A DNA stretch of 64,000 nt from Pseudomonas lundensis. GTDB taxonomy: Bacteria; Pseudomonadota; Gammaproteobacteria; Pseudomonadales; Pseudomonadaceae. Positions 26,043 through 35,372 of this stretch are shown here, in pieces (within the stretch, counting starts at the first letter, position 1; every line of letters begins with the position of its first letter). The notes under the pieces were generated by a model. It saw only the letters and a program-made list of their open reading frames with translations. It ran no database searches and was not told where the DNA came from. The position numbers and the translations under genes are program-made. The stretch lies in assembly GCF_002269125.1 (NCBI RefSeq), contig NZ_NQKI01000023.1, positions 1 to 64,000 of the forward strand. Reading direction: 5' to 3'.

Positions 26043-27803
26043 ATGCATGCCATCAGTTTTATTCAGGATTTGGCAGTCATCATGTTGGTCGCAGGTGTGG
26101 TGACCATTCTGTTTCACCGTTTCAAACAGCCCGTGGTGCTGGGTTACATCGTGGCGGGTTTCATCATAGGCCCACATACGCCGCCGTTTGGCCTGATTCA
26201 CGACGAACAGACCATCAAAACCCTGGCGGAGTTGGGGGTGATATTCCTGATGTTCTGCCTGGGGCTTGAGTTCAGTCTGCGCAAACTGTTCAAAGTGGGT
26301 GCCACGGCGTTCATCGCGGCGTTCATGGAAATCACCCTGATGATCTGGATCGGCTACGAGATCGGTCGCTGGTTCGACTGGAACACCATGGACTCGTTGT
26401 TCCTGGGCGCCATTTTGGCTATTTCGTCGACCACCATCATCGTCAAGGCGCTAAACGACCTGAAGATGAAAAACGAACGTTTCGCACAGCTGATTTTTGG
26501 TGTGCTGATCGTCGAGGATATTTTGGGTATCGGGATTATTGCCCTGCTTTCCAGCATTGCCGTCAGCGGCAGTGTGAGCCCGGAGGAGGTGTTTTCGACC
26601 GTCGGCAAACTCTCGTTGTTCATGATCGTGGCCTTGGTCATTGGTATCTTGCTGGTGCCCCGTGTGCTGGCTTATGTGGCCCGGTTTGAAAGCAATGAGA
26701 TGCTACTGATTACCGTGCTGGGGCTGTGCTTCGGATTCTGTCTGCTGGTGGTCAAGCTTGAGTACAGCATGGTGCTGGGCGCTTTTTTGATTGGCGCAAT
26801 CATGGCCGAATCCCGGCAATTGCTGAAAATCGAAGGGCTGATCGAGCCGGTGCGTGATTTGTTCAGTGCGATTTTTTTCGTCGCTATCGGTTTGATGCTC
26901 GATCCCGCTATCTTGTGGGAATACGCTCTGCCGATTGTCGTCATTACCTGTGCGGTAGTCCTTGGCAAGATGTTGTCTTGTGGATTGGGTGCCTTTATCG
27001 CCGGTAATGATGGACGCACCTCGCTGAGAGTCGGGATGGGGCTCTCTCAGATCGGAGAGTTTTCTTTCATCATCGCAGCACTGGGCATGACCTTGCAGGT
27101 CACCAGCAGCTTCCTGTACCCCCTAGCGGTCGCTGTGTCGGTACTGACCACCTTGATGACCCCGTACTTGATTCGCGCCGCTGATCCGCTTTCGCTCAAG
27201 CTGGCGCAGGTAATGCCCAACCGGGTGTCTCGCGTGTTTGGGCTCTATGGCGAATGGCTGAGCAGTATTCAGCCGCAGGGCGAAGGGGCACTGTTGGCGG
27301 CGATGATTCGCAAAATATTGCTGCAAGTCGGCGTCAATCTGGCCCTGGTGATGGCCATTTTTTTCTCGGGCGGTTACTTCGCTCCTCGGATTGCGGCGTA
27401 TTTGCAGGGGTGGGTGATGAAGTCGAGCTGGCAAAACGGCTTGATCTGGGGCGCAGCGTTACTGCTGTCGCTGCCGTTTCTGATCGCGGCTTACCGCAAG
27501 CTCAAGGCGCTGTCGATGCTCTTGGCAGAGATGGGGGTTAAACCCGAGATGGCGGGGCGGCATACACAGCGCGTACGTCGTGTGATCGCTGAAGTGATCC
27601 CGATTCTGTCGCTGCTGGTGATCTTCTTGCTGCTGTCGGCACTGTCCGCCAGCATCTTGCCGACCAATGAGCTGCTGATTGTGATTGGGGTGGTTGCTGC
27701 CGGTGTCGCGGCAGTGTTGTGGCGCTGGTTCGTGCGTATTCACACGCGCATGCAAGTGGCCTTGCTGGAAACACTCGACAACCACAAGGATCTGGGCCAC
27801 TAG
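26043..27803 (+). CDS. CPA2-family cation/proton antiporter
   Basis: 586 aa from ATG 26043, preceded by AAGGAGG. Twelve to thirteen membrane spans fill residues 1-390 (for example IIGPHTPPFGLIHDEQTIKT; LILAISSTTIIVKAL-like AILAISSTTIIVKALNDLK; FGVLIVEDILGIGIIALL, whose ED pair is in the usual ion-binding span). More hydrophobic segments follow at about 430-560. No TrkA-N nucleotide-binding domain is present, unlike KefB/KefC. It probably exchanges K+ or Na+ for protons in the inner membrane. Overlap with the thioesterase promoter suggests divergent control. Confidence 0.88.
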   Translation: MHAISFIQDLAVIMLVAGVVTILFHRFKQPVVLGYIVAGFIIGPHTPPFGLIHDEQTIKTLAELGVIFLMFCLGLEFSLRKLFKVGATAFIAAFMEITLMIWIGYEIGRWFDWNTMDSLFLGAILAISSTTIIVKALNDLKMKNERFAQLIFGVLIVEDILGIGIIALLSSIAVSGSVSPEEVFSTVGKLSLFMIVALVIGILLVPRVLAYVARFESNEMLLITVLGLCFGFCLLVVKLEYSMVLGAFLIGAIMAESRQLLKIEGLIEPVRDLFSAIFFVAIGLMLDPAILWEYALPIVVITCAVVLGKMLSCGLGAFIAGNDGRTSLRVGMGLSQIGEFSFIIAALGMTLQVTSSFLYPLAVAVSVLTTLMTPYLIRAADPLSLKLAQVMPNRVSRVFGLYGEWLSSIQPQGEGALLAAMIRKILLQVGVNLALVMAIFFSGGYFAPRIAAYLQGWVMKSSWQNGLIWGAALLLSLPFLIAAYRKLKALSMLLAEMGVKPEMAGRHTQRVRRVIAEVIPILSLLVIFLLLSALSASILPTNELLIVIGVVAAGVAAVLWRWFVRIHTRMQVALLETLDNHKDLGH

Positions 27804-27820
27804 CAGGCCTGTTTTTTCTT

Positions 27821-27890
27821 CTGCAGGAGCAAGCTTGCCGCGTGATGGTGCTTGGTGTTCAGACCATCTCGCGCAGGCTCACTCCTGCAA
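27821..27890. repeat. REP/REPIN-like inverted pair
   Basis: CTGCAGGAGCAAGCTTGCCG at 27821 is followed 40 bp later by its mirrored partner GCGCAGGCTCACTCCTGCA (27871-27889). GAGCAAGCTTGC and the CTCCTGCA end are hallmarks of P. fluorescens-group REP sequences arranged as a REPIN. It lies between the antiporter and a SMI1/KNR4 gene. Confidence 0.7.
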
Positions 27891-27907
27891 AGCCGCTGGT
27901 GGCTATA

Positions 27908-28330
27908 TCAGCTTTCCAGCCAGACATCCCGTGCCCAGTGCCAGACGGATTCCCACGTCTCCTCGGTAACCAGCTCTTCTTCGCCAGACCACAGCACGAC
28001 GGTGCCGTCTTCTTCGACGCAGTAGTAGTCGTCACCGTCCTGACAGATAGGGATCAGGCTGCGGTCAACGCCCGCATCCCATGCATTGGCCGCAACGTCT
28101 GGCAGGTAGGTGTGCGATTGCGGGTCGGTCACAGTGACAGGCTCCAGGCTGCCATACACCACGTCGCTGACCGTCAGCAAAAACTCTCGGAAAACAAATG
28201 GAATATCGATGAACAGCTGTTCTTCGATTTCCACCAGCAAATCTTCGTCAGGCAGCTCCAGGGGAACCGGGACGGGTTCATTTGCCTCACGCAATTGTTC
28301 AATGATCTCTTCCACGACCTCAATCCTCAT
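27908..28330 (-). CDS. SMI1/KNR4 (SUKH) family protein
   Basis: 140 aa, strongly acidic. IEEQLFIDIPFVFREFLLTV near the N-terminus and the later SLIPICQDGDDYYCVEEDG and VVLWSGEEEL give the SUKH-1 pattern (Y-x-x-FL, then a hydrophobic P-I-x-x-D-x-x-x-x-Y segment). SUKH proteins often serve as immunity proteins beside contact-dependent toxins, but no toxin gene lies next to this one, so a housekeeping role is as likely. It converges with the antiporter across a REPIN-like pair. Confidence 0.8.
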   Translation of the reverse strand: MRIEVVEEIIEQLREANEPVPVPLELPDEDLLVEIEEQLFIDIPFVFREFLLTVSDVVYGSLEPVTVTDPQSHTYLPDVAANAWDAGVDRSLIPICQDGDDYYCVEEDGTVVLWSGEEELVTEETWESVWHWARDVWLES

Positions 28331-28398
28331 ACTCTATGGCGCGGTTTTATATGACGCGCTTTATACAGTAGCTCGTTATAAGTGCAATCGTGAAATGC

Positions 28399-28424
28399 AA
28401 AGCCCCGGACAAGTCCGGGGCTTT
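28399..28424. terminator. Hairpin after the Tim44-like gene
   Basis: AAAGCCCCGGA (28399-28409) and TCCGGGGCTTT (28414-28424) make an 11-bp stem with a four-base loop. On the minus strand the T-rich arm is followed by TGCATTTC, so it serves the gene ending at 28451. Confidence 0.8.
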
Positions 28425-28450
28425 GGTTACAACCTGTGAACCGAAATCGA

Positions 28451-29299
28451 TCAGCCGTTCTGACGGATACCGGCTACAAGCCAAGGCTGGTTTTCACCTT
28501 GAACGCGTTCCATGTTCCAGCTTTCGCTGAAGGCTTCGCCCTGATCAAAACGTGACGTTTTGGAGATGCCGCTGAAGGTCAGGGTTGCGATGGTTTTGTC
28601 GGCGCGATCGTCCAGGCCGTCCAGTTGAACGGTCAGGTTGTCGATGTAAGTCGAATTGAAGCCATCCCCCAGATCAGCGCGCTCACGCTTGAGGAACTCA
28701 AGCATTTGCGGGGTCACGAACTCAGCGATCTTGTCCATTTCGTTCGCGTCCCAATGCTGTTGCAAGGACTGGAAATGGTTGCGCGCGGCTTCCAGAAAGC
28801 TCTGCTCATTGAACCAGGCTGGTGCGTTGATGACCGGGCGAGCCGTCGCAGAAGAACCGCCACCAAAGATCGACGCCGTGGCTGGCTTGGCGTCGAACGC
28901 TTCACGCTGCATCGGAGCGTGGCCGGCCGGGGCCAGGTCAGCCTGTTGCTTGCGGCGACGCGCGGCGATGAAGCGGAAGATCACAAACGCAATGACCGCC
29001 ATAATCAGGATGTCGAAGATCTGCATGCCCTGGAAGCCGCCGCCCATGAACATGGAAGCGAGCAGGCCGCCGGCAGCGATACCGGCCAGAGGGCCAAGCC
29101 AGCGTGAAGCACCACCGGCTTTGGCAGCTGCGCCAGCAGCGGCAGGGGCTGCGGCTGGAGAGGCAGGAGCGGCTTGGCGAGTCTGGTGGCTAGGCGCCGA
29201 ACCAAAACTTTTGCCGCCGCCGAAGCGCTTGGCATTTGCGTCGAGACTCATCGTCAAACCGATGCACAACGCCATGGCGATGCTAAGAAAACGTTTCAT
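28451..29299 (-). CDS. Tim44-like domain membrane protein
   Basis: 282 aa from ATG 29299 (five codons after another possible start). Signal peptide MKRFLSIAMALCIGLTMSLD, then an alanine/proline-rich linker, a glycine-rich hydrophobic segment (GPLAGIAAGGLLASMFMGGG) and a transmembrane helix (IFDILIMAVIAFVIFRFIAA). The C-terminal half is a Tim44/MRP-L45 fold: FLEAARNHFQSLQQHWDANE and FVTPQMLEFLKRERADLG. Bacterial Tim44-like proteins are membrane associated and of unknown function. The terminator at 28399 follows. Confidence 0.88.
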   Translation of the reverse strand: MKRFLSIAMALCIGLTMSLDANAKRFGGGKSFGSAPSHQTRQAAPASPAAAPAAAGAAAKAGGASRWLGPLAGIAAGGLLASMFMGGGFQGMQIFDILIMAVIAFVIFRFIAARRRKQQADLAPAGHAPMQREAFDAKPATASIFGGGSSATARPVINAPAWFNEQSFLEAARNHFQSLQQHWDANEMDKIAEFVTPQMLEFLKRERADLGDGFNSTYIDNLTVQLDGLDDRADKTIATLTFSGISKTSRFDQGEAFSESWNMERVQGENQPWLVAGIRQNG

Positions 29300-29393
29300 A
29301 AAGGGAATTCCCATTTGTGGATGACACGCGCGCCATGGTGCACAGGTGAGGTGTGACTGGCTAGCGGTGAAGTGTTTCGGGTTTTTGCCTAAT

Positions 29394-29918
29394 TTAGAGT
29401 AAGACGTTTCTTTGTATTTTGTAGTTCACGTTGAAAAGACAGATTGTCGACTCAGTGGCATGCACGGTGCCGCGTCTGTAACGCTTCAGCGCCAGCATCA
29501 CCACGCCCGCTGTGATCAAGCCGATTCCGCCCCATTGCCGCAGGTCGAGTTTTTCACCTAGCAGCAGTACACCGATGATGGCCACCAGTACCACGCTGAG
29601 CTTGTCCACCGGGGCGACGAGTGACGCGGGCCCCAGCTTCAAGGCGCGGAAGTAGCAAAGCCAGGATGCCCCGGTCGCCAGCCCCGACAACGCTAAAAAC
29701 AGGTAGCTGCGTGGGGCGATCGAACTCAGCGGTTGATACTGGCCCGTGGCGTAAAGAATCAGCGCCAGGCTGACCAGCACCACGCCGGTACGCAGCAAGG
29801 TGGCGAAATCGGAGTTGACGTTCTCGATGCCGACCTTGGCAAAGATCGCTGTCAGCGCCGCGAACATGGCTGACAACAGGGCCCAGAATGTCCAGGAAGA
29901 AAAAAAGCCTGAGCCCAT
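29394..29918 (-). CDS. Small EamA-family (DMT) transporter
   Basis: 174 aa with four or five membrane helices (WTFWALLSAMFAALTAIFAK, FATLLRTGVVLVSLALIL, SYLFLALSGLATGASWLCYF, LVAPVDKLSVVLVAIIGVLL). It is one EamA repeat, half the length of usual two-repeat exporters, so it probably works as a dimer. PVDKLSVVLVAI is typical of this short class. About 25 residues after ALKRYRRG look unrelated to the family and may be a tail grown by loss of a stop. It precedes the uvrD gene end on the same strand by 38 bp. Confidence 0.85.
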   Translation of the reverse strand: MGSGFFSSWTFWALLSAMFAALTAIFAKVGIENVNSDFATLLRTGVVLVSLALILYATGQYQPLSSIAPRSYLFLALSGLATGASWLCYFRALKLGPASLVAPVDKLSVVLVAIIGVLLLGEKLDLRQWGGIGLITAGVVMLALKRYRRGTVHATESTICLFNVNYKIQRNVLL

Positions 29919-29956
29919 GTTGCCTACCTTATCGTCCGATGGCTGTCGGGTTGCTG

Positions 29957-32140
29957 TCAGACCGCCTCAAGTTTGGCGTAGCCCATCATCAGCCACTTGC
30001 TGCCTTCGGAGAAGTTGACCTGCACCCGGGCCTGCGCACCGGAGCCCTCGAAATTGAGGATCACCCCTTCACCGAACACCGCATGCTTGACCATCTGACC
30101 CAATTTGAATTCGGTTTCCGGAATCTGCGAACCACCAAATAGGGTGCTGGCGCTCTGCTGTTGACCTCCGCCGAAAGGGCGGCTGACGCTGTTGGACAAA
30201 CGCACTTCCTGAATCAGGCCTTTTGGCACTTCACGTACGAATCGAGAAACCTTGTTGTAGGTCTCACTACCGTAAAGGCGTCGTGTCTCAGCATAGGTCA
30301 TCACTAGGTTCTGCATGGCCCGAGTGATGCCCACGTACGCCAGGCGCCGCTCCTCTTCAAGACGGCCGGGCTCTTCAAGGCTCATCTTGTGCGGGAACAG
30401 GCCCTCTTCCATGCCCACCAGGAACACATAAGGGAATTCCAACCCTTTGGCGCTGTGCAGGGTCATCAGCTGGATGCCGTCTTCGTGCTCTTGCGCCTGA
30501 GTGTCGCCAGCTTCCAGCGACGCGTGGCCGAGGAATGCAGCCAATGGCGTCAATTCTTCGTCGTCTTCAGTGTTCTCGAAGTTGCGCGCAGCGCTGACCA
30601 GTTCCTCAAGGTTTTCTACCCGTGCCTGGCCTTTCTCACCTTTTTCAGCCTGATGGTAGGCAATCAGCCCGCTCTGCTCGATAACGGTCTGGGTCATCAG
30701 ATGCAAGGGCATCTCCATGACTTTTGCCGCGAGGTTCTCGATCAGTTCGATAAAGCCGGCAATGGCGCCCGACGCTCGGCCAGGCAGCGCCTTATTGGCG
30801 ATCAGCTGGCGCATGGCTTCCCACATCGACACATCATTGTGGCGTGCGTGTTCACGAATGGCTTCGACCGTTTTTTCGCCAATGCCGCGAGCCGGGACGT
30901 TAATTACACGCTCCAGTGCTGCATCATTCCCACGGCCTTCAAGCAAACGCAGGTAGGCCATGGCGTTCTTGATCTCGGCGCGTTCGAAGAAGCGCTGGCC
31001 GCCATAAATCCGATAAGGAATACGCTCGCGCAACAACGCCTCTTCCAAAACCCGTGACTGGGCGTTGGAGCGGTACAAGATGGCAATGTCATTATGGGCA
31101 AGACCGGTTTTCAGCGCGCTTTCGATGGTCTCGACCACGTAGCGGGCTTCATCGTGCTCGTTGAATGCCGCGTACAAATTGATCGCTTCGCCATCGCCGC
31201 CGTCTGTCCACAGCTCTTTGCCCATGCGCCCTGTGTTATTGGCGATCAGGGCGTTGGCGGCCTTGAGGATGCCCGCGGTGGAGCGATAGTTTTGCTCCAG
31301 ACGAATGGTTTCGGCGTCCGGAAAGTCAGAGGAGTACTGGTAGATATTCTCAATCTTGGCGCCACGCCAGCCGTAGATCGACTGATCGTCATCACCGACC
31401 ACCATCAAGCTGTCGCCGCCCTTGGCCAGCAAACGCAGCCAGGCATATTGAACGGCGTTGGTGTCCTGGAACTCGTCCACCAGAATGTGCCGGAAACGCT
31501 TTTGGTAGTGCGCCAGCAGCCCCGGGTTATCGCGCCACAGGTCGAGGGCTCGCAGCAATAGCTCGGAGAAGTCGATCACGCCTGCGCGCTGGCACGCGGC
31601 CTCATAGGCTTCGTAGATGCTGCGCATGGTGGCCAGGAATAAATCGCCGCTGGCCTGAATATGTTGCGGCCGCAGGCCTTCATCTTTTTGACCGTTGATA
31701 AACCACTGCGCCTGACGCACGGGCCAACGCTGTTCGTCCAGCCCCAGCTCACGAATCACACGCTTGACCAAGCGTTGCTGATCGTCGCTGTCGAGGATCT
31801 GGAAGGTCTGGCTCAACCCGGCTTCTTGCCAGTGAGCACGCAGCAGGCGATGCGCCAGCCCGTGGAACGTACCGACCCACATGCCAGCCGGGTTGATCCC
31901 CATGAGCTGTTCGATGCGATGACGCATCTCGGCAGCGGCCTTGTTGGTGAACGTCACCGACAAGACGGAGTGTGGTGAGGCGTTCTCGACCTGGATCAAC
32001 CAGGCGATACGGTGCACCAGCACACGGGTTTTGCCGGAACCTGCGCCGGCCAGAACCAACTGACGCCCGACACTGGCCGTGACGGCCTGACGTTGGGCAT
32101 CGTTGAGGGAATTCAATAAGAGAGAGAGATCTTCGCGCAT
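29957..32140 (-). CDS. uvrD: DNA helicase II UvrD
   Basis: 727 aa, a superfamily 1A helicase that unwinds DNA 3' to 5' in nucleotide-excision and mismatch repair. Motifs in order: Q motif LNDAQRQAV, Walker A LAGAGSGKTRVLVHRI (about residues 30-45), Ia SVTFTNKAAAEMRHRI, II DEFQDTNAVQY (about 220), III MVVGDDDQSIYGWRGA, IV LEQNYRSTAGIL, V LMTLHSAKGLEFPYVFLVGM and VI EERRLAYVGITRA (about 570). The C-terminal region ends with a Tudor-like segment. The neighbour order with the GGDEF-EAL gene upstream matches other pseudomonads. Confidence 0.97.
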   Translation of the reverse strand: MREDLSLLLNSLNDAQRQAVTASVGRQLVLAGAGSGKTRVLVHRIAWLIQVENASPHSVLSVTFTNKAAAEMRHRIEQLMGINPAGMWVGTFHGLAHRLLRAHWQEAGLSQTFQILDSDDQQRLVKRVIRELGLDEQRWPVRQAQWFINGQKDEGLRPQHIQASGDLFLATMRSIYEAYEAACQRAGVIDFSELLLRALDLWRDNPGLLAHYQKRFRHILVDEFQDTNAVQYAWLRLLAKGGDSLMVVGDDDQSIYGWRGAKIENIYQYSSDFPDAETIRLEQNYRSTAGILKAANALIANNTGRMGKELWTDGGDGEAINLYAAFNEHDEARYVVETIESALKTGLAHNDIAILYRSNAQSRVLEEALLRERIPYRIYGGQRFFERAEIKNAMAYLRLLEGRGNDAALERVINVPARGIGEKTVEAIREHARHNDVSMWEAMRQLIANKALPGRASGAIAGFIELIENLAAKVMEMPLHLMTQTVIEQSGLIAYHQAEKGEKGQARVENLEELVSAARNFENTEDDEELTPLAAFLGHASLEAGDTQAQEHEDGIQLMTLHSAKGLEFPYVFLVGMEEGLFPHKMSLEEPGRLEEERRLAYVGITRAMQNLVMTYAETRRLYGSETYNKVSRFVREVPKGLIQEVRLSNSVSRPFGGGQQQSASTLFGGSQIPETEFKLGQMVKHAVFGEGVILNFEGSGAQARVQVNFSEGSKWLMMGYAKLEAV

Positions 32141-32363
32141 CGGGGCATTCTAGGGTGCTGGCTCAAACCGGGCAAACGCCAATCCTGTTCCGGCGGGCCG
32201 TCTGTCGCTGCTCAGCGCCAGTCTTTTAAAAGAGCGGGATCTGATCCGTAAAGCGCAACGGCTCATTTCGTCTTTTTAATGACGTGTCTCAGTTTGGTCA
32301 TGAGCATTGCTTGTGTATGCTCGGGCGACTTTTTTGGCTCATCCACTGATAAGAATATTGCCA

Positions 32364-34214
32364 ATGATTCAGGGTCTTAGCGCGTCGGGTGTGTTGATCG
32401 GCACCGGACTCGGTTTTTTTCTGACGTTGCTGGGCGTTGTCGGCTGGCAAGTCAATCAGCACCGTCGTGGGAATGCTCAACCTTTGCAGGCACTGCCAAA
32501 TGTGCAGTCCCCGGCTGCAGAGCGTTTACGCGAGCCCGAGCAGCGGCGTCTGGCGGCCACCGTATTTGAAGCGGCCAGCGAAGGCATTGTCATCCTCGAT
32601 CCGGACTACAGGATGTTGGCGGTCAATCAGGCCTTCAGCCGCTTTAGCGGGTATGCGGTCGAAGACCTGGTGGGTCAATGCGTGAGTGAGCTGGCGTGCA
32701 GCCGCGATGCACTGCGTCACTTCCCGGTCATTCGGCCCGTGCTGGAGCAGCAGGACCGCTGGCAGGGTGAGTTGGTTGAAACGCGCAAAAACGGCGAGTT
32801 GTACCCGCAGTGGCTTCAATTGAAAGTGGTGCGTGACGACGACGGGCACGTCAGTCATATCGTGGCGTTTGTCAGTGACCTGTCAGCGCGACGCCGCTCC
32901 GAAGCCCGCGTGCGCCACCTCACGCACTTTGATGAGCTGACCGGGCTGGCCAATCGCTTATTGTTCAAGGAGCGGCTTGAAGAAGCCAATCAACGGGCTC
33001 GCCAAGGTGCGCGTAACCTTGCGCTGTTGTACATCAACCTGGATCGATTCAAGCTGCTCAACGACAGCCTTGGGCCAGAGCTGGCGGATCAGGTACTGCA
33101 CAAAGTCGCCAGACGCCTGACCAAAGCGCTGCCTGAAGCCGACACCATCGCGCGGCTGTCCGGGGATGAATTCGCAGTGTTGTTTGATTCTTATGCCAGC
33201 CTCACCAGTCTGGCGCGGGTCGCAACGCGGCTGCTGGCCAAGCTGGGCCGGCCGCTTATGATTGATGGCCATGAACTGGTAATCAGCGCGTCCATGGGGA
33301 TCAGCCTGCTACCCGACAGTGCGCGGGACATCGCGACGCTGGTCAGTCAGTCCAATCAGGCCATGCTCCAGGCCAAGCATTTGGGCGGTGGCAGTTTTCA
33401 ATTCTTCAGCCACAGCTTGCAGCACAGCACCCTGGAGCGCTTGCAGCTGGAAAACCAGTTGCGCAAAGCGATTGCCGAACAGCAACTGACGGTCTTCTAT
33501 CAACCCAAACTGTGCCTGGCGACGGGCCGTCTGCACGGGGCCGAAGCGCTGGTGCGCTGGGACCACCCACAGTTAGGCAGCGTGCCGCCGGGCGACTTCA
33601 TCGGGCTGGCCGAAGAGACGGGGCTGATCGGTCCCATTGGCGAGTTTGTATTGCGCCAGGCGTGTCGGCAGGCCTGCCAATGGCAGCGCGAAGGGCTGGC
33701 GCCGATACGGGTGTCGGTCAATCTGTCGGTGCACCAATTACGACAGGGCAAGCTGGTCAGCCTCGTGCGCCAGGTGCTTGATGAATCAGGGCTGGCACCG
33801 CAGTACCTGGAGCTTGAATTGACGGAAAGCCAGTTACTCGACAGCGTCGAATCCATTATTTCGACCTTTGAACAGTTGCATCAATTGGGCGTCAAACTGG
33901 CGATTGACGACTTCGGCACCGGGTATTCCTCCCTCAGCTACCTCAAACGGTTTGCTGTGGATTACGTCAAGATTGACCAGACCTTCATTCGAGGCGTGGG
34001 GCGCTGCGCTGAAGACGAAGCCATCACCAAGGCGATCATTGCGATGGCCCATAGCCTTGAGTTAAAGGTCGTGGCAGAAGGCGTGGAAGAAGCCTCGCAA
34101 CTGGCATTTCTCAAGGCGCAACAGTGCGACGAAGTGCAGGGATATTTGATCAGTCGTCCAATTAACGCCGCCGCTTTGGGCGATTTATTGCGCAGCGATG
34201 TAGTCTTTTTGTAG
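32364..34214 (+). CDS. PAS-GGDEF-EAL cyclic-di-GMP protein
   Basis: 616 aa from ATG 32364; an open frame back to 32307 lacks a better start. An N-terminal membrane helix (LIGTGLGFFLTLLGVVGWQV) is followed by a PAS domain (FEAASEGIVILDPDYRMLAV), a GGDEF domain with SGDEF in place of GGDEF (RLSGDEFAVLF), and an EAL domain (GAEALVRWDHPQLG; DDFGTGYSSLSYLKRF). The EAL catalytic motifs look intact, so hydrolysis of cyclic-di-GMP is likely; the SGDEF site may still synthesise it or only bind GTP. The protein probably senses through PAS at the membrane. It starts 223 bp from uvrD, transcribed divergently. Confidence 0.9.
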   Translation: MIQGLSASGVLIGTGLGFFLTLLGVVGWQVNQHRRGNAQPLQALPNVQSPAAERLREPEQRRLAATVFEAASEGIVILDPDYRMLAVNQAFSRFSGYAVEDLVGQCVSELACSRDALRHFPVIRPVLEQQDRWQGELVETRKNGELYPQWLQLKVVRDDDGHVSHIVAFVSDLSARRRSEARVRHLTHFDELTGLANRLLFKERLEEANQRARQGARNLALLYINLDRFKLLNDSLGPELADQVLHKVARRLTKALPEADTIARLSGDEFAVLFDSYASLTSLARVATRLLAKLGRPLMIDGHELVISASMGISLLPDSARDIATLVSQSNQAMLQAKHLGGGSFQFFSHSLQHSTLERLQLENQLRKAIAEQQLTVFYQPKLCLATGRLHGAEALVRWDHPQLGSVPPGDFIGLAEETGLIGPIGEFVLRQACRQACQWQREGLAPIRVSVNLSVHQLRQGKLVSLVRQVLDESGLAPQYLELELTESQLLDSVESIISTFEQLHQLGVKLAIDDFGTGYSSLSYLKRFAVDYVKIDQTFIRGVGRCAEDEAITKAIIAMAHSLELKVVAEGVEEASQLAFLKAQQCDEVQGYLISRPINAAALGDLLRSDVVFL

Positions 34215-34305
34215 TGCTCAAACGGGCTACATAGAGCGCGGGCGGCCTGAATAGGGGAGAAGCCAGCGGTTTTAGTCATGGATTGGTTGGGCAGAAAACG
34301 AATTC

Positions 34306-34322
34306 TTGTAGTATAACTACAA
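34306..34322. promoter_or_regulatory. Perfect palindrome upstream of the RpiR-family regulator
   Basis: TTGTAGTATAACTACAA is a 17-bp palindrome (7-bp arms, ATA centre) 48 bp before the regulator start. HexR-type RpiR proteins bind TTGTAGT-n-ACTACAA sites, so this is probably the autoregulatory operator. Confidence 0.75.
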
Positions 34323-34370
34323 GATTGCTACATCCTTGGCATCCCACCCTTTCAGACCGAGTCCTGCCCT

Positions 34371-35237
34371 TTGAACTTGCTGCAACATATCGCCCAGTCT
34401 CGCCACTTGTTACGTAAATCGGAACTCAAGGTCGCCGATCACGTGCTGCTTGATCCTGCGGCTGTAATGCACAGTTCCATGGCAGACCTTGCCCATAGCG
34501 TTGGTATCAGTGAGCCCACCATCGTGCGCTTTTGCCGGGCGATCGGTTGCTCTGGGTTTCAGGACCTGAAACTCAAGCTGGCGCAAAGCCTTGCGGCGGG
34601 TGCCAGCTTTGGCCAATTCGCGATCCACGAGGACGACTCGGTCGCTGACTACAGCCTTAAAATTTTCGACACCACACTCCATACGCTGATGGACGTGCGC
34701 GAAAAACTCGACCCGGTCGCTTTACAGCGTGCTGTGACAGCGATGTCTCAGGCCCAGCGCGTCGAGTTTTATGGCTTTGGCGCGTCGGGTGCGGTAGCGG
34801 CGGATGCCCAACACAAGTTTTTCCGTTTATTACTGACGGCTGCGGCCTATTCCGACCCGCACATGCAGGCGATGTCGGCTGTCACTTTGAAGCCTACAGA
34901 CGTGGCGATATGCATTTCCCAGTCCGGGCGCTCGAAGGATTTGTTGATTACCGCCAATTTAGTGCGTGAAAGCGGCGCGACACTGATTACCTTGTGCCCG
35001 AGCCAAACGCCGCTGGCGGAACTGGCGACCGTCAATCTGGCGATTGATGTGCACGAAGACACCGAAATTTATACCCCGCTGACCTCGCGCATTGCGCACC
35101 TGGTGGTGATTGATGTGCTGGCCATGGGCGTGGCCATGGCGCGTGGACCGAGCCTGGTCAACCACCTTAAAAGCGTCAAACGCAGTTTGCGCAGCCTGCG
35201 CCTTTCGCCTAAATCGCTGAAAAACATCGAAGATTAA
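34371..35237 (+). CDS. RpiR/HexR-family transcriptional regulator
   Basis: 288 aa starting at TTG 34371. The N-terminal helix-turn-helix of the RpiR family (SSMADLAHSVGISEPTIVRF, about residues 35-55) is followed by a SIS sugar-phosphate-binding domain (EFYGFGASGAVAADAQHKFF; CISQSGRSKDLLITANL). HexR itself controls the Entner-Doudoroff genes and responds to 2-keto-3-deoxy-6-phosphogluconate, but no zwf, pgl or edd lies here. Instead the gene sits near pyruvate carboxylase, as PA5438 does in P. aeruginosa, so it is likely that paralogue. The palindrome at 34306 is the probable operator. Confidence 0.88.
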   Translation: MNLLQHIAQSRHLLRKSELKVADHVLLDPAAVMHSSMADLAHSVGISEPTIVRFCRAIGCSGFQDLKLKLAQSLAAGASFGQFAIHEDDSVADYSLKIFDTTLHTLMDVREKLDPVALQRAVTAMSQAQRVEFYGFGASGAVAADAQHKFFRLLLTAAAYSDPHMQAMSAVTLKPTDVAICISQSGRSKDLLITANLVRESGATLITLCPSQTPLAELATVNLAIDVHEDTEIYTPLTSRIAHLVVIDVLAMGVAMARGPSLVNHLKSVKRSLRSLRLSPKSLKNIED

Positions 35238-35242
35238 AGCCC

Positions 35243-35275
35243 CACCTGCTCTCCTTCCTGAAGAGAGAGCAGGTG
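35243..35275 (+). terminator. Hairpin after the RpiR-family gene
   Basis: CACCTGCTCTC (35243-35253) pairs with GAGAGCAGGTG (35265-35275). No T-run follows; it may reduce read-through or be a REP-like palindrome. Confidence 0.5.
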
Positions 35276-35372
35276 CACGCAGCGTTTTCACGCACCTGTC
35301 ATCTCAACGTCCCCAATTCGTCACAAACCAAGTCCATCGTAAAGCTCCCGTACACGCCTTGGGAGACTCGAA

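Noticed and set aside
34371..35237. Naming the RpiR gene hexR
   Set aside because: The usual zwf-pgl-edd neighbours are missing and the synteny matches PA5438, a paralogue.
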